A stretch of 64,000 nucleotides of DNA from Acheta domesticus (taxonomy: Eukaryota; Arthropoda; Insecta; Orthoptera; Gryllidae), in assembly GCA_031308135.1 (NCBI GenBank), contig JAHLJT010009436.1, forward strand, positions 159,073,302-159,137,301, in the 5' to 3' direction. This document shows positions 1-10,828 of the stretch, one piece after another; within the stretch, counting starts at the first letter, position 1, and the number at the start of each line of letters is the position of its first letter. A program made the translations under genes and the position numbers. Under the pieces are notes generated by a model. The model saw nothing but the letters and a program-made list of their open reading frames with translations. It did no database searches and was not told the origin of the DNA.

Positions 1-189
1 TCATCATTTCGTCTCCTATACCTCCAGGGCTAACAACCCTGGTGAATATAAATCGGATCCAGCTAAATGGAAAATGCAAAATGGATAAATACTTTACCAA
101 AAAATGATATTATTCATATATTTTTTCAAAATTAATGTGGAGTCAAAGACTGTGTTTTCGTTGCAAGTTAGGGACGGGATTTGGAAGCT

Positions 190-720
190 CAGTGCATCAA
201 TTGATATCACTAAAAGGCCTCTGACCGGGAGGTCCTAGGGCTCGAATGCCGACGGTGGCAGGATTTTCGACACTAGCTGGATAACTAGTTCGAATTCAGC
301 CGCTGTCTGGAGGAGAATTTTTGCGAATCGCTGTTCTGATCGGTGGTTTTCCGTGTTGTCTCATATCAACACCACGAATGCAGGAAAAAATCGGTTCACG
401 GAACGCGCACAATCTTTCCCTTACTCTTTTTCTTATCCTCACCCCTTTCTTACATTTACACTCTAATGACCTACACTATCCTACTTGTCGGGAGACCAGT
501 CGAAAACTTATCCACCAGCTGCGGCAGTGGACCGCTAGAGGGAGACACCTAGTTGAGGGAAACCCCCTAAGCCGGCGGTAGGTCGGCGCCGGATCTCGCC
601 AAGCAGTGGGGAAAGATCATCGCCACCTCCATCAGTAAAATCTGCGCTATACTTACAGGACTAATGATCTTAGCAGTTGTCGCTCCCGGAATCACTAATC
701 AATTGATCAAGTTGAGAGAA
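190..720 (+). repeat. tRNA-derived SINE, family S, copy 1
   Basis: The head carries a pol III B-box-like string GGCTCGAATGCC near 239-250, close to the consensus GGTTCGANNCC. It is followed by a body shared with reverse-oriented copies at 23610-23996 and 24430-24925. Shared landmarks are a GAATTCAGC..CTG stretch, CTGGAGGAGAATT near 307-320, CTGATCGGT near 335, and a distal GC-rich part with CCGGATCTCGCC near 590. A fourth, interrupted copy lies at 19315-19990. Boundaries are approximate and no target-site duplication was identified. The 86-residue ORF inside is not coding. Confidence 0.55.
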
Positions 721-1531
721 ATCTGTTGTGTCGCTTGAACAGGCTTTTCTTAATGCGTCATACAGATGAGGGTTTTTCAGGCAGGGTTGGTATTTTTGTA
801 TTTATTTTTTATTTTACTCATTGATGAAAGTGCGACTTTGTAAAGATGCGTAGAACCATAACATGAAAACTCTTTTGGAACACAAGACATGCGAAAATTG
901 AACTGGAACTCACATTTAACTTCACATGATAACAAACCATTCTAAAGAATGTTTTGATTGGATACAATGAGCATTGCGACGAAACTACAATTCCTCTGAC
1001 GGTTCACCAACACTGAAATTCTCTGTTTATGGTGCATACTCTACGCTAATCCCTGGGAAGTGACACTTGACTAGCCTCACGTCGCCCGCCGCACGGGGGC
1101 GGGTTCAAGTCCATCGAGCAAGGAAGGAAGTATTGAATATAAAATTCATTTCCTTATATTTCCGGAGAATAAATTCGTCGTCACCAATAGAAGAAGAATA
1201 AATGCAATTTAAGTGATATTCAAGACCTTAATAATTGGGAAAACATTCAACTGCCTTCCAGAATTTAATACAATGTTTTTTTTAAATTTTAACTTATTGT
1301 TAAAAAAATAGAACTAGAAGCGACAGAAAAATACATTTCGGGAGTAGTGTTACAAAGGGTTGCACTAGAGAATAAAACCGAGGCAAGTACAACGAAATAA
1401 ATGGTGGTTTACGTATCTGTGATGGTTAAACATTTAGGATCGCCAAATTGTACTTTTTAAGAAGTATTGGAATTCTGGAAGTCAGTGAAACCTTTCATTA
1501 TAATAACGTTGACAACTGTTATTAATAATTG

Positions 1532-1532
<1 letters not shown>
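721..1532. other. Intergenic; possible tRNA-like remnant near 1060-1115
   Basis: No gene is recognised. Around 1098-1108 there is a B-box match, GGTTCAAGTCC, inside a short GC-rich patch. The flanking bases cannot form a T-arm or an acceptor stem, so this is at best a decayed SINE head. Confidence 0.3.
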
Positions 1533-1568
<36 letters not shown>

Positions 1569-1569
1569 T
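1533..1569. repeat. (ATT)n microsatellite
   Basis: An uninterrupted ATT trinucleotide run. Confidence 0.9.
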
Positions 1570-1797
1570 ATTAATTTTCTCAACAATGTTGCACATGACA
1601 TAATACATCGGAATTAGGATTCAAGATGTATTACAGAACAGTTTACTTGTTCTGTAATACGTGTTGATAATTTGTCTGTATAATTTGTTTTGCTTCATCA
1701 GAACACAGATGAAATCAAATTTACATATAAGAGCGATATAAGAGCACAGGTCCAATTAAATTTAAATAATATAAGAACACAAGTTAAATTAAGTTAA

Positions 1798-2471
1798 CCC
1801 GAGAGAGGTGGTATAAATAATAAATACAGGTGGTATAATAAATACAGGTAATAAATACAAATGGTTTAAATAATAAAGTTTAATACACTTAATCCGAGAG
1901 AGATGGCGCGGGGTCTCTTGTGACCCCACGTATCTTTGCTTAGCTGCAGTTACCTAATTTTCCGAGGCAGAAGCTTTACATTTCACATACCTTTCACTAC
2001 ATTCTTTAGCTTTTGTCTGAAAATTTTTCAAAATTTTATGCGTAATAATTAATTTATAAATATTTCTGAAACCAATACAAACATCTTAAATTTCGTAATT
2101 TTTCTAACTTGTGTTCATCGGCTTTGAAGCATTTTCAATAAATTGTTTGTTTTTATGTGAGACAATGTTAGAAAATAAAACTAACTGAATTCTCTGATAC
2201 CTTTGTTGTTGAAATATTCGGGAAAATGTAAATGGAGTCACTACATAAAATGAAAGACAAATGATAATTTTGGCCTTTTATTTGTTTCAATTTCTCATTT
2301 GCATGTTTATAATTCACTATTATGTGCCTTATAAATGATTCATTATTATTAAAATAATTAATTTTGCACTTATTTTTGCCAAAGATAATTTATTTAAAAA
2401 AAACTTAAAGGAGTCAGAAATGACCCCACGCCATCTCTAACGTAACTCCGGCAACCGCCACCTCTCCCGGG
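1798..2471. mobile_element. piggyBac-like MITE with TTAA target duplication
   Basis: The element is flanked by TTAA at 1794-1797 and 2472-2475, the fixed target of piggyBac transposases. The terminal inverted repeats begin CCC: left CCCGAGAGAGGTGG, right (reverse complement) CCCGGGAGAGGTGG, 13 of 14 bases matching. Inside lies a second pair of inverted sequences, left near 1893-1930 (CCGAGAGAGATGGCG then GGGGTC) and right near 2419-2445 (TGACCCCACGCCATCTC), the left one also preceded by TTAA. The 674-bp body is AT-rich with no transposase ORF, so it must be moved in trans. It may be one element with sub-terminal repeats or a nested pair. Confidence 0.75.
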
Positions 2472-2545
2472 TTAAGAACAGAAGTCAAATTAAATATAAA
2501 TACATAAGAACACAAGTCAGGTTAAATTTAAATATTTAATTTAAA

Positions 2546-2593
2546 TATTATTATTATATTTATTATTATTATTGTTGTTGTTGTTGTTGTTAA
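2546..2593. repeat. (ATT)n/(GTT)n microsatellite
   Basis: A run of ATT units passes into GTT units; on the minus strand it reads as poly-asparagine and is not coding. Confidence 0.85.
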
Positions 2594-5072
2594 ATTTTCC
2601 GTAGAAGCTCACTGAAGCAGACCAGGGTGTGACCCACGCAACCAACCAAACTTTGATCAGCACTGAGCAAAGCTGAGGATGGGCTTCGCTGTCCGAAAGT
2701 AAATTTGTTGAGAGGCGCGGCCGCGGTCTCGCCGGTGGCCACCGAACGCGGGGAAGGCAATGCTTAAGGCCGTCTGCGTTGCTCAGAAACTCTTCCCATT
2801 TCTCAACCGAGCAGAGAATAGAATTGGTGGCCGTCACAAACTGGGTAATGCTTGATCTCTGCGTGGAAGAATACTAGTGACGGTTCGAATGAGCCACAGT
2901 CTGCGTCAACGTCAGTGGTTGTATTACGTCATCACCTGGGATAATAGGTCAAGAGTCGCTGGCGGATATCTGCGAGCTGTTCAAAGAAAGTGGAGGAGGA
3001 ACCAATGAGACTCAATGAGGTCAAGAGAGGACTTCTTTAATCTACCAAGCACTAATGACAGGTGATGCAAATCTTAAACTTTCTGGTAGTAGCGTTAATT
3101 TATCTTGAAATTATTTCGTTTCTACTCGAATATTCATTGATCATCTATTTATGCATGTTTGTCTCAAAACACTGACACTTAAGTATAGATGAACCGATCT
3201 TCGTGATTATGCTTTTAATGGATTATGGATATTGATGATTGCTGAATTCCGAATAAATAAGGGAACATGATGTTTTGCCTTTGACTTCCACTCTACGATT
3301 AAAATTTCAGTACAGGCCAACGAATTTTATCGCATAATATGAACTCATTGACCTTGAGTTTATTTGCTTGGATAGCAACAAAGTTGAATATTTTCATCCT
3401 CTACTTTCCTTTCTGCCTTCCTTACTTAAAACGTTCATTAATCTGGAGCTTTATGTAGAAACATCTAGTATATATTCTCAGTTAGTATACCTTTAACAAT
3501 TGGGTAGTTTTTACTATCATTCGCGTATGCACTTATAATCTCTTTCAATTGCTATGTCGTATTAGAAATATTAGCAATTATAATTCTGACGTCCGAAAAT
3601 CAGATTAGAAAAGAGAGAAAATGAACTCTTCCACATTTGAACTATTTTTTAAACCTTGTAGTAGGTTCCAGATATTATTCGAAACATGGCACTCTTGTTA
3701 GAAACTTATTTACGAAGTGATTATTCATATTGAAATTAAGATATTTGTATTTGCGTCTGATCCTTACGGAGACGATAAATGTTCATTTTTTCCCGTATCC
3801 GCAGCTTTATTGTTTTGATGTTGCCAAGCCTTTACCAATCTAAACAGCTGGCCAGTCGCATGCTTGTAAATCTCAATTATTCTTCTTCTCCCCCTTATGT
3901 TTCAAAAAGTGATTACTGCCCTTTAACGGTCAATAAACAAATTGATGTGTAGGCGTGTAACCTTGTCTCTTTCGGAGTTTAGTCATTCGTCTCCCTTTGC
4001 GTCGATCTTTTCATTTTTGTGTTTTCACAACATGACATACGATATCTCCATTTACATTTTGTAACTCGGACCTCAAAATGGTGTAACACAAGAAGCTGCA
4101 AGAAGTTGCATTTTTTATGTTTGACGAAGAAAACGTAAAGGGGATGCAGCGAATAGCGTCAATATTGTGTTAGCTTCTCCTTTCACTGGTGTCTTGAAAC
4201 ATGTCCTTCTTCACAAACCATTCTTTTCATATTTTCATTTATCTACTTTAATTCTATAAAGTCAAACATTATAAAACTCATATCATTTTCGAAAGAAGAA
4301 TTTTTAGAACACAAGTGGTCTAATCTTCCATGACCCACTATAAAAAACTATTTTCTGTTTCCTTATAAGAATTATTAGAATACGTGTGTTTTATTTTCCA
4401 AAGCATTTTATTAATTTTGGTCAACATTAGACTGCAACAATATTAGGATTAAATTTAAACAAAAATATACTGTTTAAGGAAAATCGAAAACCTCAAAATA
4501 TTTTTCATGTCGTTATGTGCTTCAAGACTAATGAAATGATAATGAGGGAGGTTTACAAATTCTGAAATACAATCACTATTTACTGTGAACATACTGTAGA
4601 GTTCTTAAAATTCAATTGACATGTTTTTTACCAATCGCTATGCATGTATGTTGCAGTGAACTATGGCAGGGAATTCTTCTACCTACTCTAATTTAAAAAG
4701 TAATGCACGACCGACGAAATCATAAAAAGGTTTTTTTTTGTAAACTGACACATGTGACATCCTCTTGGATATTACATTTGTATTCACTCAATAAAATTTA
4801 ATTTTAAAAACACTCAATCTTCGAATTCAAAAAGGTCTCCATCTTCTCTTGGCTAACTATAGCCTTACGAAACGTCGACCTCTTTCGATATATCAATTGC
4901 AACTCCCACAATAAAACGGCAAGCATCAACAACATTCCAACTACATAGTGTAGGTGGTTGAATACTACAAATTGACAAATGTCGGTAAATTAGCATTCAT
5001 ATTATTATTATTATAAAAGATATTATTAAAATTTTGTACATATACCAAAAGACTTGTTAATAAGAGCAAGCT

Positions 5073-5073
<1 letters not shown>
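2594..5073. other. Intergenic; GC-richer patch 2600-3010, otherwise AT-rich
   Basis: Positions 2600-3010 are clearly richer in G+C than their surroundings, and a 98-codon minus-strand ORF ends there, but no domain or splice pattern is recognisable. From 3010 to 5073 the sequence is AT-rich with no supported gene, RNA or transposon. Confidence 0.6.
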
Positions 5074-5132
<59 letters not shown>

Positions 5133-5175
5133 ATACACATACACACACATACACACACACACACACATATATATA

Positions 5176-5231
<56 letters not shown>
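5074..5231. repeat. Compound (CA)n-(TA)n microsatellite
   Basis: About 50 bp of pure CA, then interrupted CA/TACA units, then a long TA run with GTGTA interruptions. The Cys-Val and Tyr-Ile ORFs across it are artefacts. Confidence 0.95.
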
Positions 5232-5236
<5 letters not shown>

Positions 5237-6914
5237 GTATAATTTTACAGTGGGCATTTTACAAAGTGAAGTTATTAATATCGTAAAATCTTGTAACAAT
5301 ATTTGTCTGGTTATCGAACTCGGACTCCCGGCCTAAAATTCTCCATCTTGAAATAAGACGACTTACATGACTTTCGTAAATAACTGTAGAAAAAATTACA
5401 TTTTCTAAATTTCGTAAATAGCTATTAAATTCCAATATTTCATAAAACCCTTGGAGCAAATATTTAAACATAATTTAAATTTGAATTTTCATTTAAGCAG
5501 GTCTGATTTACTATCGCGACTAAATAAGAAGAGTGACAGATTTCTTTACAATAAATTCCGTTCCATAGCTAACTTATGAAGCTCTTGCTACGTTTACAGG
5601 AAGTATGGATTATGGTTTCAATGAAGTGGCTACACAAGGGAGAAAATGGAGTAAATGAGTGAGCGTGGTTGAGTGAGTCACGTGACTGCCCTGTGGGATT
5701 TCATGGTTCTTCTGATACGAATCTATGGTTTTCCGCCTCAAATTAAAAGTAAACGAGGAGATACTACCGTGGCAAAGTTTTCCTCGTCGTTATCTTGTGA
5801 AATGCTTCATTTGAATATTGTAATGATTTAGAGGAAATGCAACAGTTTTAGTATCAACTTCTTCAAACGTTTTACAAATGTCAGTAATATAACAGGAGCA
5901 TGTTCAATGGCACAGCAAGGTTCAGTGATATCTGGGGTGGGTGTGCATGGTGTCACCCCACCACCACACGATCAGTCCCACTGTCACCGCTATCGTACGT
6001 TAAGGAAAACTGAAGAATTTTAAGATATTTGGCACTGTATTTAAATCGTAGAATGTATTCCATCACCACAGAAACCCATATAAGTTTTATGAACCAGGGA
6101 ATGTAAATAGCGGCACTTGAGCATAAGGGAACCGACAAAACCCCTTGTCTCATTGTTCAAGCTCCGAATATAAGGCTTAACTGCCAATTTCAATGATGTT
6201 TGCATATATTTCATTGAGTAATTTACTATACAAAAATATAAATTCAACGTTTCAAAGCATATATTTGGTAACTTAGGAAAACAAAAATGTATAAATCTTA
6301 TTTATAATGGAGGTTAATAGATTTGGAGTGCTGTAAGTAAAAACGAAATGTTGAGAACAAGTACGGATATCGAAAAGTTGCGAATACAAATATTAGAAAA
6401 AAATATGATTTAATTTAAAATCGCTTTTTTAATGACTTTCAAAAATATTGGATTCAGATATTTTTGTCTAAGGCTGTAAGTTCAAATTCTGCTTGGATAT
6501 TTTCAATTACATGGGGAGATTCCGTCGAGTATCATTTCTATACCCTACATTCTTCCATAATACACTCTCTGACCGTTCACTACTTATGAGATCTGTGTGA
6601 AATATGTAGTGCGTAATTGAACTGTTTCCAAATATACTCAGAACAATGATCAAGCACCGAGATGAGACAAGAGCTATCATGCACATACGAACAGAAAAGA
6701 AAACGGCCTGAAAGCTACCTAAGAAAAAAAAGCATGGTGTTCAAGGACCAAAAGGGAGCTTTTCTCTAGGAATTGTTTCCAGAAAGCTGTAGTTCCAGCA
6801 GGAATCCTAGTAGATCGCCTAGTAGTTCTTGGGCGACGATAAATGGCACCTTGGAAGGAGTGGATCAAAACCGGAAAAAGGCATCCCTGACTCAAAAGAA
6901 AATAGAAGTGAAGG
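5232..6914. other. Intergenic, nothing recognised
   Basis: AT-rich DNA with only short chance ORFs; no repeat family, splice-like exon or RNA gene could be supported. Confidence 0.5.
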
Positions 6915-7660
6915 GTGATTTACACGTTGCCAGTAGCGTGCCAGTTGGTTTGCCAGGAACTGGCAAGTGGAGACTGGCAACGTGTAACCGCCTTGTTGCA
7001 TGTGACTGGCAATACCTACGTGCCAGTCATTGGCGATACCAGCTGAACAAGAATATTTGGCTCACTGGTATGCTCACGCGCTCCCCCACCACTTTCTCAA
7101 ACTGGCGACCTCTATACTCTAGGTAGGGCTGGCGACCCACCGACTCCCAACACGTGTGTACACTGCTTCATACTTGCACGATGATCAACGTAAGCGTTTG
7201 TAAAAATGACTGGGAACTTCTTGCATGACGGAAGAACAACCTGACAAGATTGACCGGTTATACATAATCGGAAAATTTATATAACACACATTAGGATATT
7301 TTTTACCAAAATTAAACCGCTTGAAATCACTGCTTGTCTGCTATCGCGCTGTGATGGCGTCAGATCATTAAGTTTTTATGTGAAATGAAACATTACGTAT
7401 ACGGACAGACTTACACTATCACACGTACATTTAGATTTTATACGCTAGCATTATTCCTTCTTGCAGCTACTGCTGGCGAAGAATTACACGTAGATTTGTA
7501 AAAAACTACAATGCCACAAGCTTTCTCAGAACAGCAAAGGCTGATTTACAAGTTGCCAATACAGGTGTGCCAGCTGCGGGTGTGCTAGCACCTAGACAGC
7601 GCCGGCGCTCTGTGCGACTGGCAATAGCTGTTTTACACAGTGCTAGTAACTGCATGCAAC
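6915..7660. repeat. Foldback repeat pair (TTTACA-GTTGCCA family)
   Basis: At 6920-6934 and 6973-6987 a perfect 15-bp inverted repeat occurs (TTACACGTTGCCAGT and its complement), enclosing a smaller palindrome, TTGCCAGGAACTGGCAA. A related unit recurs in the same orientation at about 7540-7650, with GCTGATTTACAAGTTGCCAA, then GTGTGCCAGCTG and GACTGGCAA. The two units probably represent ends or tandem copies of a small DNA transposon. No transposase and no clean target duplication were found. Confidence 0.5.
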
Positions 7661-8190
7661 ATGACATATTTTTCTCGCTGCTCGTAGTTTATGTATTCTA
7701 TTTGTGATGTGCTACTGATAGTATTCGGGAAAAGCAAACGTTCCGTAAACTTTTTATCTTATTCACTTAGTCTGCCTTGGAGAAGTTATCTATTCCCATT
7801 TTATTTGCAATTTCCAAAAGTGCGGCATTCCTTGCCTCGCGGTTATTTTAATAAGACAGTTTTAGTGGCTGGTCTATTAGGAAGTCGTGATATAATTATC
7901 GATTGTGACTTTGGCTCTCATTTAGAAGATGTACAAGAGGCAAGGAATTCATTTCGCTTTGCAGATGCATCATGGAAAAATGCTTTCTTTTACATCTAAA
8001 TTTATACACATTTTCCCACTTATTTTCTCTCACTGCTTATTGTCGTTGTCACGTAACTATCCATAGCTATGTACCCTATGTATCCCCCCAAAATTTCTTT
8101 ATATATTTTCTAGGAAAAACTTGAAATGCAATACATATGAACTTTTACGTCTTAGATGTATCTAAAACTCATTCGGAGATATCCGTGTTT
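7661..8190. other. Intergenic with unrecognised 102-codon ORF (7691-7999)
   Basis: The + strand ORF at 7691-7999 has ordinary amino-acid composition but no motif I can name, and no obvious splice sites around it. It could be chance or a decayed transposon fragment. Confidence 0.4.
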
Positions 8191-8194
8191 ATAC

Positions 8195-9417
8195 TGAAAT
8201 ATACCTTTCTCAACGTCTCATCAAAAGCGTGGCTGTAATCATGTCCTGTTCCAAATTTATTAAGATTTGGGCGCCAGAAACAGGTTACATGAATTACTAC
8301 CAAAGTTTTTCTATCTGATTTAACAAAATTATCTAAACATCCAGCTAGCTTGGGTCGATGGGTCCGGATACAAATACTCGCTATCGCCTCGATAGCCGAT
8401 TACCTGATCTGCCAACTATACAGTATGGCGTGGAATCTGAAATGTAATAATTATGCTTCCAACTAATTAACAATTATGATTGACAAATGAAAAACTCTTT
8501 TCTTTTCCAAAGAACAAAATTCAACAATTTATTTAACTTTAAATTAAACAATTAATCTGATGGTCATGACCCTTTTTGAAATAAATTGTCTCTTTTATAC
8601 TGCAGTATTTTTTACCGTTTGTGCATGCCAACGCTCCATGGTCGCTTCTCATTTGGCCGTTGTTAATTCCAATTTCCGCTTCTTTCTTCGTTCTTGCGCC
8701 GCTGCTGACACGTCCAGTCCACACTGCCTAAACTATTTGTTAGTCTTGTCCGACGCTCCCGGTTCCTAATCTCTCCCACCGGTTATGTAGACTATTGAAG
8801 TCCAACTGCAATGTCCGAAAATCTGAACAAGTCCTCCGAAAATCACTTCTGGTAAATTATTTCAAAGTCCGAAAACAAACTATCACTTCTCTCACAAGAC
8901 AAAGTCCGAAAACAAGCTATACAAGTCTCACTTTCCCACTATATTGCCTACAAACGATCTTTACGCTACGGCACCCAGTCAGAATGTTCGATCTATACTC
9001 CACGACACCCAGAGACGGAATGTACGATCTTCACTCTACGACACCCCGAGTCAGAATGTCCTGTTTAATGCATTTTTAAACCCTTCATGGCTCGGTCGGC
9101 GTCCATCCTTCTATTATTTCAAAACACGGCGGCAACATTAGACTATCTGATCTTTTATAGCCAACCCGTGCGTCTCTTACAAATCCAAGTAGCCGCGACC
9201 TCAGACAGTCATTCGTTTTTGCACCAATTCCCTCTTAGGTTCTTCAGCCATCTAGCCGGCGTCCTGACGTCATCAGGGCCCGTGTATAGTTTGTTGACCT
9301 TGCCAACCTCTGCGCCGCCGTTGCTAAGGCCCATACCGCCATATTGAATCCCCATTTATCTATCCCATGTCTAACTAACATCATTAAATAAAACCTATCA
9401 TATTCTGGTATATCACA
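8195..9417 (-). repeat. 3' LTR of the gypsy-type element
   Basis: This 1223-bp repeat begins, read on the minus strand, TGTGATATACC and ends TTTCA. A TATA box (TATAAAA) lies at 9153-9159, about 258 bp into the LTR, and a poly(A) signal (AATAAA) at 8528-8533. Between about 8970 and 9060 there are three copies of a roughly 36-bp tandem unit (ACGACACCC...GAATGT..GATCT). The partner LTR has five. The small ORFs within it are repeated exactly in the other LTR and are not genes. Confidence 0.93.
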
Positions 9418-9430
9418 ACTTCCCCTCTCC
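9418..9430 (-). other. Polypurine tract (plus-strand primer site)
   Basis: Read on the minus strand, GGAGAGGGGAAGT lies immediately before the TG that opens the 3' LTR. This is the expected site and composition for priming plus-strand DNA synthesis in an LTR retrotransposon. Confidence 0.85.
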
Positions 9431-9778
9431 AAGCGTCATTTGGTTTGCTACAACATAACTAAATGACAAGACTACAATAAACACTTTCTTCTTACTTCAC
9501 TACGCTATATTCACTGACACTTTGCACTTTACACAACACATATCTTGTATCTTGCAGCCTTAAACTATTTACATTTGTTTTGTTAATATGCCAACATAGT
9601 TTTGAACCATCTCATTGAGTATAAATTATTGCCTGCTATTTACTTCCGTCTTATATCCATCACATGTTAATTGAAAAATTTTTCACATTCTAAAAATAGA
9701 CGTAACAACACAACAAACACTATTACACACTATTATATACAGATACTATTTACAATGATTTATTCCTGGACAAAATAT
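9431..9778 (-). other. Residual 3' internal region of the LTR element
   Basis: About 350 bp between the end of the truncated pol frame and the polypurine tract. It is AT-rich with no integrase or envelope-like reading frame, so the deletion that removed RT, RNase H and integrase probably joined the start of RT to non-coding DNA near the 3' end. Confidence 0.55.
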
Positions 9779-10828
9779 TCAATCATGGGTATCGTCCCTT
9801 TTATACGGCTTAATGTTCCTGTAATTATATGTCCCCATTTCGTCCAATTTTGGCGGTTTTTCATGACGAGCGATGGTTTTGCTATTGAGTTTTCTAGCAT
9901 CAATACAAAATCTGATTTTCTTATCTTTCTTTCGGACTATTACTATCGGGCTCACATACGGTGTTATAGATTTTTTTATGATACCATCCTCCAGCATCGT
10001 GTTTATTTGTTTACGTACTTCAGCTTTAAATACATGTGGGATCGGGTATTGCTTTACATTGAAGGGTTCCTCATCCATCAATTCAATTTTAAATTGATAT
10101 CCTTTTACGGGCTCCTTTGAACCTTCAAAAACGTCTTGATATTCGCTAACTAACGTTTCAACGGAATGGCTAACATCTACTCCATTTTCGTCGACCGCAT
10201 CCTTGGCTGCTGCGTGAATCCGGTCCCTGGTCTCTTCGATTAGTTCCGCAATCTCACAAATACACAAATCTTCGCCCTCCTGGTCTTTGATCCCCAAACA
10301 ATGTTGTTGCCCTTTGTCAGTTCGTAACAATATATTCCTGTTACCTACATCGACCTTGGCGTCACACATCTTTAGGCCATCAATCCCCAAAATGATTGGA
10401 CGAATCAAATTTTTTATGATTATTGCAGGGAACTGTATCGTCACCCCTTGGACTTCCACCTCCACCCAAATTTGCTGACTTCTTGTTTCGATGCGCCTCC
10501 CGTTAGCCGTACGAATATTTAATTTTCTAGCAGGAAATTCTTCAATCTTATTCCCTTCTTTTTTCAGTTGCTTATATAATTCTTCCGATACCGCACAAAC
10601 ATTTGCACCAGTGTCAATTAAAATATCTACCGGTATATGCCGAAATGTCCCCTTCAACACCAAACACGTGCTATTTTCCGCCCGTTCGTCTGTCTCTTCC
10701 CTTAACAAATCTTCTGCTGCTACCTCAATGCTATTCAACTCTCTAATAACCATCATCTCATCAGTCTTATCGTTCGAAATAACCCGCCTATTTACTTCGA
10801 ACAGTGGGAGTTTTCCTGCTCTATTGCA
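9779..10828 (-). pseudogene. Truncated pol: aspartic protease plus start of reverse transcriptase
   Basis: The frame is open from 10828 and the first ATG is at 10756, giving 325 residues from that ATG. Near residues 44-52 the string LIDTGANVCA carries the D-T-G-A active site of a retropepsin that would cut the polyprotein. Around residues 230-300 comes the start of reverse transcriptase: YPIPHVFKAEVRKQI, MLEDGIIKKSITPYVSPIV, VRKKDKKIRFCIDARKLN. The typical continuation, including the Y-x-D-D catalytic box, is missing. After KTIARH the protein runs into about 25 unrelated residues and stops at 9779. It overlaps the end of gag by 37 nt in the -1 frame, so expression would need a ribosomal frameshift. 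It cannot make a working polymerase; protease could still be functional. Confidence 0.85.

Noticed and set aside
1060..1115. tRNA gene
   Set aside because: B-box consensus is present but the T-arm and acceptor stems do not pair.
4965..5299. Cys/Val and Tyr/Ile repeat ORFs on the minus strand
   Set aside because: Translations of CA and TA microsatellites.
8539..8769. 61- and 69-codon ORFs repeated identically at 12983-13213
   Set aside because: They are inside the two LTRs; their identity reflects LTR duplication, not conserved genes.
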